Part shown: in pieces, positions 11,638 to 22,410 of the stretch
Layout of the letters: each line of letters opens with the position of its first letter
How positions within the stretch are numbered: the first letter of the stretch is position 1
DNA from: Beta vulgaris subsp. vulgaris
Taxonomy: Eukaryota; Streptophyta; Magnoliopsida; Caryophyllales; Amaranthaceae
NCBI RefSeq assembly: GCF_026745355.1
Contig: NC_079209.1
Coordinates: forward strand, 23,602,733 to 23,666,732
Direction: 5' to 3'
DNA: 64,000 nt
Program-made: the position numbers and the translations under genes
Notes under the pieces: model-generated
What the model was told of the DNA's origin: nothing
What the model saw: the letters and a program-made list of their open reading frames with translations, nothing else
Database searches by the model: none

Positions 11638-12261
11638 TGTTATGTAGTGTAAAACTAGCAAACTTATATCACACTCCCAAAGATGAGTTCTTAAAATGGA
11701 GACTTGTGCAACAATGATTGGTTCAAATCCCGAAGCAAACTCCTGACCAGCAACCTGCAAAAAGGGACCCACCCTGGAGGTTTGGGTGGTATTTCCCCCT
11801 CCGATGCTTAAGTCAGATGTCAGGGATGTAAAGGAACTTTTAGAGAGAGAAAGTAGAGAGAGAGAGAGAAGAATTTATGACAGAGTAACAGTACTATGCT
11901 CTGAAAAACGTACCTTTCACCCTGAAATCAAGGACTATTTATACTGTTTGAAATGACTGTGTGCCTTGATGTCACCCTAATTTGGGAGCATCTGATTGGC
12001 TAATCAAAGTAGTGGGACACGTGGCAGCGTTAATTGGTCAGCCACCTCACTTTATATAAAGGTGTAGATCATTCTTCTGGGCCTAAGTACAATTTTTGGG
12101 GCCAGAAGAAGGCTTTTAGTACGCTTTCTCAGAGAAACGTACTTTTAGGCCTGTCACCTTCAGGCCCTTTTGTACTTTTATTCCCCTGCATATATGCCAC
12201 ATGTAGGGCTCTGATGAGGACACGTGTCAGCGCAATAGCCGTTGATTTTTAGGCTACAACA
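11638..12261 (-). repeat. LTR (element 5' LTR), 624 bp
   Basis: This is the partner of 612-1243 and is followed by CTACT at 12262-12266. The element-sense TATAAATA box lies near 11935-11945. Eight fewer bases than the partner arise from scattered one- or two-base gaps, not from a block deletion. Confidence 0.93.
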
Positions 12262-12266
12262 CTACT
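12262..12266. repeat. Right target-site duplication (CTACT) of the Tat element
   Basis: It is identical to 607-611 and lies immediately after the terminal CA of the right LTR. Confidence 0.9.
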
Positions 12267-12779
12267 TCTATTTCATATCAGGATTTCATTGCATAAGACA
12301 TGTATATGTCAAGAACTCATGTTCAATGTGACGATGGCGGATACCATGTATACTTTATTGCATTAGCTTGTTTTAGAGACAAGAAATGGAATGCATATAA
12401 ATCTAGGAGTAATAAATAGTTAGCGATGTGTACCGATCTGTTTTCAATATGTTTTTGGCTCTTTCTTTCAATCGTACACAATAATAGATAGTATAACTGG
12501 CTGGAAATATAGATAGAACATTGAATATCTCATTGAAGCGTTATATTTTTCTTCCATATCTAAAGATTATTTTTATCCTTTAGAAAAGATTCGAAGTTGG
12601 AGAAGGTAATTTCATTCCTTTTTAGTATTGTTGATTTTGTATTTGTGGCATAGTAATGCGTATACCTTACCCATATTTATATGAAGAATTCTGATATTAT
12701 ATTGGAAATATCATAAGTATAATCTTCCTATGTTTGATGCTATTATGCTAGTAATTGTCCTTTATATTTTTTGGCAAGT
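12267..12779. other. AT-rich sequence, no gene seen
   Basis: This sequence lies between the Tat element and the LINE fragment. No reading frame, repeat or RNA gene could be supported. Confidence 0.5.
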
Positions 12780-13940
12780 AAGTAATTATATTGAAGCCCA
12801 AAAACACAAACAGCATCCAGGGAATTAAAACACCCTAGCTACCACATCACAACTGGACATGCCCAACCATTACAATTCTTCAATCCACTCTCTATCACTA
12901 TCTTTAACTTTCATGCTCATGATTTGTACAATCCTATGTTTAATCATGTACTTAATGTCACCAACAGTTCTATTTACAATCATAATCACTTGATCCCAGT
13001 AAGCTAAGTTGCGGTTTTTCCAAACCATATAGACAGTGGCTACAATGGCCGCAGTATACCATTCTTCTAAATCTCGAGCCTTTGTATCTGTCCTTGAGCC
13101 ATCTGCACATCTATAGGAGACCTCTCCCACCCCCATCTGACACCAAACCAGCTAAGCACTCTGGTGATACATTCTGCACTAAACACACACTCAAACATCA
13201 GGTGCTTTATAATTTCAATATGTTGCTGGCAGAGAATACAAGTATCATCAATATATATATTCATATTCTTAAGCCTTTGCCTTGTTTTCAATTTGTCCTG
13301 AAGTGCAAGCCACATTATCATTCTGTGTTTTGGGATTGTGTATCTGCACCACATATATCTGCTCCACTAGTTATGTGCATCCACTCCCAGCAGTGCTTTG
13401 TATTGCTTTTTAATACCATATTGCCTGTCATTCAGCCATTGTGTAGTAAGAGTGTTATCATTCATTTCATTCTTTGCCAAACACACATATTTTCATCCCC
13501 AACTAGCAGTATTTGGAGCATTATAAGACTCCCACTTAGACGAACCAATATAAATGCCATTGACCCATTTCACCCATATATTATCTTTTTTTCTGAGCAA
13601 CACACCAAGCTAATTTACACACAACAGCTATATTCCATTTCCACATCTCCCTAAAACCCAGACCCCCTCCTGTTTTAGTCTTGCACAACTTCTCCCATGA
13701 CACAGCTCTAGCATTGTTGTCATTGTGTGTTCCAGTCCACAAGAAACATTTGTAAATTGAGTTAATTTCCTTTAGAACACTTTTAGGAATTATGAAGAGT
13801 TGCCCCCAATATGTGTGCACAATCATCAGCACACTATGAATCAACTGACTCCTAGCAGCCATAGATAATAAGTTCCTAGTACTCCATACCTTAATTCTAT
13901 TCGCCATTTTATCAATAAGGCCTTGACATTCATGAGTTTT
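12780..13940 (-). mobile_element. LINE (non-LTR retrotransposon) 3' fragment
   Basis: The minus strand encodes the far C-terminal part of a plant L1-type reverse transcriptase ORF. First comes the post-RT segment (GLIDKMANRIKVWSTRNLLS...GGGLGFREMWKWN, about 13620-13930), then the zinc-binding zf-RVT domain (PF13966: PKHRMIMWLALQDKLKTR, DDTCILCQQHIEIIKHLMFEC, about 13140-13350). A tail with TVYMVWKNRNLAYWDQV (12870-13080) follows. The reverse transcriptase core and ORF1 are missing, so it is 5'-truncated, as is usual for LINEs. Frames change several times. Confidence 0.88.
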
Positions 13941-13983
13941 CAGCCATAGATAATAAGTTCCTAGCATTATAAGACTCCCACTT
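13941..13983. repeat. Junction filler made of two copied LINE pieces
   Basis: Bases 13941-13964 repeat 13856-13879, and 13963-13983 repeat 13517-13537, fused at a shared AG. The patch lies exactly between the LINE fragment and the tail of the second aORF copy. Confidence 0.8.
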
Positions 13984-14408
13984 CGTCCAAGAAGGGGGGT
14001 ATATGGGCTAAATATACTACTGCAGATAACAAAGTCCTTATACAAAGAAATTTGGTATAATAAATTCTGACGATAAGTTCTGACGAATAATATTCGAGTT
14101 TCAGGCCGGACAGTTTTTAAACTTGGCATAACTAATAAATGGACTAAGTTAAAAATAATGGTGTCTTCGGCCAAAGTAAGTTGATCATAAAGGCCGAACA
14201 ATTTTATACTTAGCATCATTATTTAAAATAATTGGATTAAATTATAGACGTCATATTAGAATTCTAAGGCAAAGATGTGAGAAAAAAGAAACTCTTATAT
14301 AGAAGGTCAAAAGAGGAATTCACAACCTAGTCTAAAAATACAAAATAAAAAAAGTAAAAAAGTTACAAAGTAGAAAAGGCCTGCGGCCAAGACTAAGGAA
14401 AGGGAAAA
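13984..14408. other. Tail of the second Tat fragment, non-coding
   Basis: This corresponds to the spacer after the aORF stop in the first copy. It contains GGCCGA/TCGGCC and CGTCC words typical of both Tat copies but no supported frame. Confidence 0.5.
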
Positions 14409-15842
14409 CTAAGCCTCGGGAGGATTGTTGTTATCATCGTCCTGGGCTTCAGGGTCGGCCTCTTTCTCTCCTTCTTCGTCGTCCGAAGACTCTTAAAAGG
14501 TCGGAAGTTCCTTCCCGTCCATGCTGGCCTTGTGAAGACTTTCTTGAAAGTCTAGCCGACAGACGAATCTTGGGACATCATCCTCCTCGGCCAGTATTTC
14601 AAAGGCCTTCACGGCCCAGCACTTTGAAATGTCGATCACCTTGCCCAGGGCTTCCTTGGTCGCCTCGAAGCTGACTGAGCATCCTCTGCCAGTGCATGGT
14701 TTTTACCTCACAGATAACGGTTCTCTCTTCGAAGCTCCGCAGCTGCCAGCAAGGGTGAATTTCTTTCGTCTTTAAGGACTAGTTCCAAAGTAGCCCTCTC
14801 GTCCAGAAGCTCCGTCGGCCGGAGCATATACCTTTGGTTCTCGACCTCCATTTTAGCCGAGCACTTTTCCCAGGCCTCCCTGGACTGGCGGTGCAGCACT
14901 TCCTGCTCGACCATGGAAACTGAGCCAGGTCCGCCGCTTTGGTAACCTCCCGGATGAGCTGCTTATTTTCTTTTCTGAGCAGTCTTGCCCAGTCCTCAAT
15001 AATCATGTTGCGAGCAAAGAGCTGAAGTAGGAAAGATGAAGACATGTTAGGACGGCCGTAAAAGTAAGCATATATACAAGTAAAGAAAAAAGGCGGCAAA
15101 GAAACAGAAAATATACCTCAGCAGCCAGTTGAGACATGTAGCCTACAGGTCCTGATGAAGCCCCTCTCAAGCCCTTGATATAAGGCTCAGGGAAGCATTT
15201 GAAAAGCTCCTGCTTGAGCTTCTCACGATCGGCCAAATTCATCCTCGCAAAAGCGGCCAAGGATTCGTCGTCCGAGAGAGTGGGAGAACCGTCAGGACCT
15301 ACTTCAGCTGCCCCTTTTCCTTTATCTGAAAGAGGTGACTCGTCAATATTTCTGACGGGTATAACTACGGCCTGTCTGTTGGACGGACTCATCGGGCGCC
15401 CGCCAACGCGCAAAGTCCTAACAACGTTAGAATAGTAAGACTCACCAGAAGATCGGGAAGTCGACCTATAAGCTTCCGGCATCTGTGATACCAGCTTGGC
15501 CACCGGCCCAGATAAGGTCGACCCATCCAAAGCCGCGTCCGGCTGGGCAGATTGTTTCCCTGTCTCGTCCAAGTGAACAACCGCGTCCGATTGCTCGGAA
15601 GAAAGAGGGAGGGTTGGATTGACTGGGCCGGCATAAGTGACCAAGGCCCTCTCCTCAGTAGTAGGAGGGTCTTCCTCGGCCGGTATAAAAATCACGACCT
15701 TTGGCAAAGAAGGCCGAGAGGGTTTTTTATTCTTGGCTGTGAAGCCTTTGGATTTTTTGGGGGGAGGCGTATCCCCGGTCGTGGACGGCCTCTTCTTTGA
15801 AGCTGCCTTCTCAGCCAACGCTTTGGACGTTGGGGCATTTTT
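14409..15842 (-). pseudogene. Second Tat aORF copy, broken
   Basis: It is homologous to exons 4 and 5 of the aORF at 3498-4900 but in inverted orientation. Exon 15842-15117 is open (242 codons, starting KNAPTSKALAEKA) and keeps the block SSGESYYSNVVRTLRVGGRP and the end PVGYMSQLAAE before a GTATAT donor. The next exon starts at 15021 (LFARNMIIEDWARLLRKEN). It carries a frame change near 14915 between AQFPW and MVEQEVLHRQ and an in-frame stop near 14493 before the acidic tail, and would end at 14409. No pol genes or LTRs are attached, so it is a fragment of another Tat element. Confidence 0.85.
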
Positions 15843-16026
15843 CTGAAAAAGAAACAAGTAAAAATATCAGCGGCTGGAAAAAAAATAAAAGGGAACCGGC
15901 CAGGGATGGTACGGCTTTAGTTAGACGGGGCTCTGTTAAATAGGGGGGCCGTCCAACAGAGGCTAAAAAATAAAATAACAGGATATCCTCTGAGGAAGGA
16001 AGTCGGCCAATAGATTTTGGACGATT

Positions 16027-16029
16027 TCC
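16027..16029. repeat. Left TSD (TCC) of the CACTA element
   Basis: TCC directly precedes CACTAG and recurs at 19495-19497 directly after the other terminus. Confidence 0.75.
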
Positions 16030-16047
16030 CACTAGTATAAAAAAAAT

Positions 16048-16245
16048 CAAATGCTCCGGTTGAAAACCCATTAAATGCTATGTATTTAGCGCGTAGCAGA
16101 CGCCATACGAGCATTTGAGCATTTTACAAATGCTCCGGTTTTCCCCGGAGCATTTTGTAACTCAAATGCTCCGGTTGTTCAAAAAACTGGAGCATTTGTC
16201 TGTCAAATGCTTCGGTTTTTTCTTAACAACCGGAGCATTTGATAG
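16048..16245. repeat. Left subterminal repeats of the CACTA element
   Basis: At least seven copies of AAATGCTCCGGTT or its reverse complement AACCGGAGCATTTG occur, some paired as hairpins (for example 16163-16199 and 16203-16241). Confidence 0.85.
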
Positions 16246-17609
16246 TTTTTTTTTTCTAAAAAAAATTGTACAGCTTCAGCAGCTACTCAGTATAAGTAGC
16301 TTTTAGTGTGGCAGCCCCTAAGACTACTTTTATAAAAATCAAAAGAACAAATAAAAAGGATATAAAGTGAAATTTTATTAATCAAATTAAAAATTAATGT
16401 CATGACACAAGTATAAACAACTAGCTAATAATTGCAAAAAAAAAAATCTCATATGCCTTTACGACACCATAATTAGTATTCTACAAAAAGTTCCGTGAAA
16501 AACAGGTAAGAATTATAAATCTAAACTAAAGAAAGATGCTTGTCACCCAGTCACCCTTTTGCCTGATAGTGATTCCTCCATCCTTGCAATAGCTTATTCA
16601 TCATTGTCACACCCTAAAAACATCATCACCATCAGATTGATTCAAAACCTGCTCCTCAAGACACCACAACAACCTCTGCACCAAATGAGACAAACCAAAT
16701 AATATAACCATATCAAAATGCAGTAAAATGCATTAAGATTAGAAAACAACTCCAGCAGCAGAGTGCATTAAGATTAGAATGCTCTTTGATCTCATAACAA
16801 AAAGAAAATAAGATACAACCAAAGGAAGTTACCCATGCTGCGAAAGGTACTAAAAAAGGACATTATCCTCTTAAATTCTAATAAACCGAAAATAATAACA
16901 TTGAAACATAGAATTGAGATGGTTTATATAATTTATAAATCATCTCCAACTCATATGAAGTCATCAATAGAAAGACTTTAAATTAATCATTCCAAAAAAT
17001 GTAAGAAAGGCGGAAGTTAGTGGGTCTCAAGTAAGGTAATTCCTCTATGTCCTGGCTTTCAAGTTTTTATCCCCTTAAACAAAGACAAAAGGAAGAATTG
17101 AAAACAAAAGCCTCAAAGTTCTTGTATATTCTGTATTTTCTGCCTTACACAGCACAACAATACTTAATAAGCCTTCTTGTTCACACCATAAGTAAAGAGA
17201 TCAAAAATTCTTGTTCACACCATAAGTAAAGAGATTAAAAGGAGAACAAGAAACACATTTATAGGCAAAGGAGAAAAGGACAACTACACATCAAGATTTT
17301 CCCACATGAAAAAATCATAAGCTAACTAGAATCAAGTGATGATATAAGTAGAGAGCTAGCATGGCACATATTACTCTTGAATCAAACATCAGTGAAGTGT
17401 GGTCCAAAACACAAGATAAATATCAATTAAACACCTTGAAAGATTCATATATGTATAAAGAGATGATTTGGGAAGTTACTTTCCCTACAATTCTGGAAGA
17501 TGCCAGTGTGATATGCAGTGTTTGCATAGCAGGTTTACAGGTTATAAGTTGAGATTTTCTCAGGTATACACATTCGTTCTACAAAAATCGAGACAGTAGA
17601 AATACTCAC

Positions 17610-18142
17610 ATTCTTTCTTCTTAGCGGGTTTAGCAGCAGCAGCCGCCGCTCGTTCTTCAGCAGCCTTCTTCTCCTCTTCAGTCTCTTCCCCCAAAAAGAT
17701 CAACATCATCATCGTCGTCGTCATCATCAGCTGAAGCCTGACAAATTTTCAATTACAGTAGTGAGAAACTAAACCACAGAACCATCACAGACAAAGAATT
17801 AACAGTTGCATATAAATACTGAAAGCACCCAAGAACATAAAGTACCACCTTAGAGTCAGCTGCTGGAGGTGTAGCGACATCAGAAGCAAGAGCATTACCT
17901 TCAACAGTAACACCTGATCCCTCACCAGACACACCACTAATCACAAAAAAAAAACTATTATTGTTTAAGCAATGCCCATAAATCAAATCAAACAATCAAA
18001 ACATGATCAAAGAGAGAAGATCTTACGAGATCCTCAAAAGTGCATCGATATGTTTGTACGACCTAGATGCGTTGACATAGGAAGAAAAGATGCTTTAGGT
18101 ACAGCAGAAAACACAGTGAGATTATCCTTGGAAGCTTGGTAA
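17610..18142 (-). pseudogene. Captured fragment of translation elongation factor 1-beta (eEF1B)
   Basis: Three minus-strand exons with retained introns match plant eEF1B-beta. Exon 18142-18027 reads YQASKDNLTVFSAVPKA, then after a frame change SYVNASRSYKHIDALLRIS. Exon 17936-17849 reads GVSGEGSGVTVEGNALASD. Exon 17737-17610 reads ASADDDDDDDVDLFGEETEE in two frames, followed by EEKKAAEER and a Lys-rich end. One extra G in the run near 17692 breaks the frame after DLFG. Splice junctions follow GT-AG. The N-terminal start and the entire C-terminal guanine-exchange domain are absent. The intact protein is the nucleotide-exchange subunit for eEF1A in the cytosol; this copy cannot make it. Confidence 0.9.
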
Positions 18143-18396
18143 CTGGTATATCAATCAAAAAAGCACCACAATAAAACAACAGAAAAATATACCGACTAAA
18201 AGATTAATCAAATTAAGCAATAAAAATAGCTATATTCCACTCAATCATGGTTCAACCATTATTTGTTCATAAATTTAATAGTAACAATAAATTGCAAAAA
18301 CAATCCCCAAACTTCATATTATTCTAGGATGCTACAAATTCAAATTAAGAAAATAGAAAGATCCATAAAGGCCAAATAAATAAGTACTATTGAAAC

Positions 18397-18540
18397 TCAC
18401 ATTACATTCATCATTAAACTCCAATTTAAACGCATCTCTAATAGCATCAGCAGGAGCTCAACTAATTCGTCTTTTGACATGCTCCGGAACAGCATCATGG
18501 GAACAACAGTGGTTTGCTGCAGTGGCCGAAATGGGAATCA
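18397..18540. other. Exon-like segment inside the CACTA element, gene unknown
   Basis: This segment is less AT-rich than its surroundings and is bounded on minus by an acceptor-like CACTGCAG near 18520 and a donor-like AAT|GTGAGT near 18397. On minus one frame reads AVPEHVKRRIS, a stop, then APADAIRDAFKLEFNDECN; another is open but Leu/Met-rich. I do not recognise the source. It lies upstream of the eEF1B-beta exons and may be a second capture. Confidence 0.35.
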
Positions 18541-19339
18541 AGGTAAGTGATAAAGTTTTTGACAAACAAAACCCAAAACGAAATCAAAGAAAACCCTAAA
18601 AAAATTCCCAAATCTAGAAAACCAAAAATAGGAAAGTGCTGAAATTAAAAGCCTAGAATCAAAAATTAGGTTCTTAGTTTTGTGTGAAATAACGAATCGA
18701 ACTTAGATATAAAATCGAAAATGAAGAACCAAGAACGAGATAGAAGAAACAAGGAAGAAATTACCAAAAAAATCGAACCTTGGTCATTTCTGAATGTCGA
18801 ACATCTTCGCCCTTCTCTTCCTCTTGATTTAACTTTGCCAAAAAATCCTCCCTATTTCTTGATTTCAAAGAGGAGCGAGAAGAATTAGGGAATTATGGTT
18901 TGAGATCTAAAAAGGAGAGAAAACAAGAATAGAGAGAGGAGTTCGAACAATCTAGAATCGTGGCGAACTTAGACCGCGTATTTCTTGCTTTTCATATGAG
19001 AGAGGGTTGAAATAAATTCAAATCACTTTAGTATGCGAGTGAAAATTGAACTGGAAACCCTAGAATTGGGGGATCCATCGTCCGAATTCAGAGCTTGTAC
19101 GAACGTATGGAAGGAGATGGAGAGAAGGAGGGCAGTAGTTGGCGTTTCGGTGGCTGGGTATGGAAGGAGATGAAGGCAGGGAGTGAGGGAGAAAACATAA
19201 AGGCGAAATAGGGAATAGTAATTTCATTAGAAGAGGGAGGGAAGTAGGGGGGAATTAATTAGTAATAAAAAAAAAGTCAGCCAAATCCTCGGGTTGATTG
19301 ACTAAAGGCGCGGAGCACTTATTTACAACTGCTTGTGTT

Positions 19340-19470
19340 GATTAGTCAACCAGAGCATTTGACATCAAATGCTCCGGTTGACTAATCAACACAAGCAGTT
19401 GTGAATTTTTTTTATTAAAATTTTCACAAATGCTCGGGTTGATTAGACAACCAAAGCATTTGATAAGTAG
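19340..19470. repeat. Right subterminal repeats of the CACTA element
   Basis: It contains CAACCAGAGCATTTG, then CAAATGCTCCGGTTG and variants, arranged with a longer palindrome around GACTAATCAACACAAGCAG on both arms. Confidence 0.8.
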
Positions 19471-19497
19471 CAAAAGCAGTTTTTTCCACTAGTGTCC

Positions 19498-19675
19498 CTC
19501 CTAGAAGGGTACAGAGTCTTGGTCGAGTTCCCCTTTGGGGCAAGACCGGCTAGAGGATAGCACTCGTCCAAGAATTCAGCATGTTCACTATTGGAAGAGT
19601 CTCGTAGGTTAAAGGAAGCCGGCCAAGTTACCCCGGGACGATTTGCTTTGTAAAGAAAGGGTTCGTCCATAAAAA
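19498..19675 (-). other. Continuation of the second Tat fragment beyond the CACTA element
   Basis: GC content and words such as CTCGTCCAAG, GGCCGG and GGACGA resume immediately after the CACTA duplication and stop near 19675. It is probably the intron or upstream exon zone of the second aORF copy; no exon could be assigned. Confidence 0.5.
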
Positions 19676-21446
19676 ATAAAAAAAATATTGTCTATAACTT
19701 ATTCTCGTTACACTTTACGTTAATTACATGTTATTACTTATATTGACACGCACATATAAGCGACACATAAATAAGCAGACATTCACAACTGAACTTATTT
19801 TATATTTGGATTTAACACGTGATCACAACTCACAATCCAAGACTACTTTAATTCCTTTTTACTCTTAACTTTCTATACTTGTTGAACCTAGCCAACAACA
19901 ATCTTACCTTTATATAGGTATAACTTGTAAACTTACCAAATAAGGTCCACGGCCCTCATAAGATAATAAATGACACTTCTCAAAGAATACATGTGTTACA
20001 TGATTCACTTTAACATATACTAATTCTTCTATGAATTAATAATTAAACTAACTTGACATCCTTGCATCAAATTTTCCATACAAACATATAATTCAATATC
20101 CATAAACAATTCTAAGTCACATGTTGCACACAGGCATAAAAAATAATTCCAGAAATCATATATACGAACAAATCAGGTTCCTATACATGATACTAAAAAT
20201 TTAAACCTTCCTTAAACATGTTACTAATCCACATAGCATGTAAATAATGTACGTACCTCGTATATACTAGCCTGTAGGCCACTTTTAAATCGTTAAAAGT
20301 CTCCTATAATGTATTCTCCGCCTAGAAAACAAAGTAACTAAAATTAATAACTCGAAATAAAAATTACAGCAGCTTTAAATAAATTAAAACCCCTTTAAAA
20401 CATGTTTTGAAATCGATTTTAAGTGTCAAAGTTAAGGTATTTTTAATTCCTAGTATAGTACTACTATTCTAGCAATTAAAAATCCCTAAAAACTCCATAA
20501 ATAACTCTTTTCTGAAATTACAGCACTTTTAAAATCTAATAACCCTTCTTGAAATATGTACAACGTATTTAAAATTACGTACTAAGTAAATCTCATAGTT
20601 CATAATATATTTCTTTAGTTTCTAGCAAATAAAAACCCTAAAAACTCTTATTTTCATGATTAAAACTAAAAATAAACTCAATATAATAAATCTAAAATTT
20701 CTTATAATATATACTATGATGACCGAAATTATATAAATAAAAAAACAGTAATTTAACTAGTAAACATGATTAATAATAATAAAACAACATAAAAACCTAG
20801 TCTTTTAATGGAATCTTAGGCAGGAAGAAAGAAAACAACCAACAAACGAAGGAGGAGGAAGGGCGCCGGCAAGGACAGCTCACGGCAGCAGCACAGCGGC
20901 AGAAATTCAGGGACTTTAGGAAGGCTTGTGACGTTTCTTGTTGAAGAAGAAACGAGATTTGAGAGAGAAAACCGAAAGAAACGACGCACGAAGAGGAGAG
21001 AGAAAAAGTCGAAGGAATAAGGGAGAGGTGAATGACGTGATTTGTGAAGAAATTAATTGTGTGGTATAAAATAATTGGGTTTTAGGATATTATATAAAGG
21101 CTTCCTTTTTTTGGGCTTAGGAAAAGAGATAAGATTTAATGAGATTTGATGACTAATAAGATGAACAACTTAGGACTTTAATCATCAACATGACTCTTTT
21201 CCTTTTTTATCCTTTTAGGATTTTCGCTTCCATTAAACTTCTTTTTCAATACACTTTAATATTTAAAACTTTTATTAAGACATGCTTAATTAAAATATTT
21301 TCAATTTTATTAAGCCATGAAATATAATTTTATTTGACTTTTAAAATAGTCAACCTTTTTAAATAGTCAAATCATTTTCCAAACTCATTTGAGTTTAAAT
21401 ATAAATATATAATACTTAAATATATTTATAAAATCCTTTAAAATTG
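19676..21446. other. AT-rich repeat-like region with a promoter-like patch, no gene
   Basis: No supported coding frame. On minus, a TATA-like TATATAAT near 21090 is followed by a CT-rich leader-like stretch (about 20930-21040), then GC-richer sequence to 20860. This layout resembles a decayed LTR or a non-coding first exon; I found no second LTR or termini. Confidence 0.35.
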
Positions 21447-21904
21447 TGGGGGATTACAAATGGATGATCCCAAATTTGGGATCATCAATTACTTTATTAA
21501 TTTCTCACTCTTCCACCTCATTTATGATCCACAATTGATTTTAATGATCTCTTCACCCCCAATGGATGATCTATAATTTTAGATTTTCACCATCTCTTTC
21601 CTACTTTTTACTATACCCCACCATATATTTTCTCTCCTAAATCTCCTTTCCATCCCATCTTTTTTATTTATTATGGATTATTTAAGAATCAATTAATGAT
21701 TATTGAATGTAAATAATTTTTATGTTTGTGATTAAAAACTATTAATAAAAATTAATTTCGTTAATATTGTACATAATTAGATACGGTAATTAACTTAATC
21801 AGAAAAATATAATAATAATAATAAAATATTGCATTAAACAATAGAAATAACACATACATATAGAATTACATAACATATAATAATAAAAAAACATAGCAGC
21901 TTAA

Positions 21905-22274
21905 TTAACCCCTATGTTGCCCGAATTTAAGCCAAATATTTTCTATGAGGTCTGCTTTGAGACGTTTATGCACAACTTGGTCACGAACTCGACCCCTATT
22001 GTTCATATATATTTCTTGACTTGCTATGCGATTCTCGCTAGTGCGATATGCGAAAGGCTCATCAGAGGTCCCTACATTCCTTTGCGTTGAAGTAGTAGGG
22101 CGTGGAGGATGGTCATAATCATTAGGATCAAAACGAAGGGAATATGAATCTCGTTCATCTTCAACTACCATGTTGTGGATAATAATGCAGGCGATCATTA
22201 TTTTCCCTAACATTTCTTTATCACGCGCTAGAGCTAGTTGTCGAATTATAGCGAAACAAGCTTGTAATACTCGT
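21905..22274 (-). pseudogene. PIF/Harbinger transposase, C-terminal fragment
   Basis: An open minus frame reads RVLQACFAIIRQLALARDKE, then MIACIIIHNMVVEDERD (the conserved HNMxVEDE motif of the plant transposon protein family PF04827). It continues to ...VHKRLKADLIENIWLKFG and stops at 21905. This is about the last 120 residues. The DDE catalytic core upstream is missing, so this copy cannot transpose itself. The break lies near 22274, where a tandem array begins to dominate. Confidence 0.88.
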
Positions 22275-22410
22275 AACTTGATTCTGATGACATGATTTCT
22301 ATATTTTTGTAGGGGAAGAAGAATGGGGGTTGTAGGGTAGAATGATTTTGTGTGAATGGTTGAGTAGTTAGCATCGTAAGGTATATAGAGAGAGAAGGTG
22401 AATTGTCAGC

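Larger units (their letters stand above)
612..12261 (-). mobile_element. Ty3/gypsy Tat/Retand-type LTR retrotransposon with antisense gene
   Basis: This is a complete-length but coding-damaged LTR retrotransposon transcribed on the minus strand. Two near-identical LTRs (612-1243 and 11638-12261) begin TGTTATG and end CTACAACA and are flanked by the direct repeat CTACT at 607-611 and 12262-12266. Minus-strand order from high to low coordinate is primer-binding site, gag, protease, reverse transcriptase, RNase H, integrase, then a 4.6-kb region holding an antisense (plus-strand) gene, then the polypurine tract. Integrase last in pol identifies Ty3/gypsy. A long spacer between integrase and the 3' LTR with an antisense ORF of the PF04195 type is known from the Tat/Retand lineage. 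Most pol domains are recognisable, but the frame shifts many times. Confidence 0.93.
16030..19494. mobile_element. Non-autonomous CACTA (En/Spm) element carrying gene fragments
   Basis: Termini are CACTAGTATAAAAA at 16030 and, reverse-complemented, CACTAGTGGAAAAA ending at 19494, with the 3-bp duplication TCC on both sides, all diagnostic of CACTA elements. Both ends carry many subterminal copies of AAATGCTCCGGTTG in both orientations (left about 16048-16245, right about 19340-19465), where the transposase of such elements binds. No transposase gene was found in the 3.5 kb. The interior holds a broken eEF1B-beta fragment on minus and another exon-like piece. The element sits inside the second Tat fragment. 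Confidence 0.9.
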
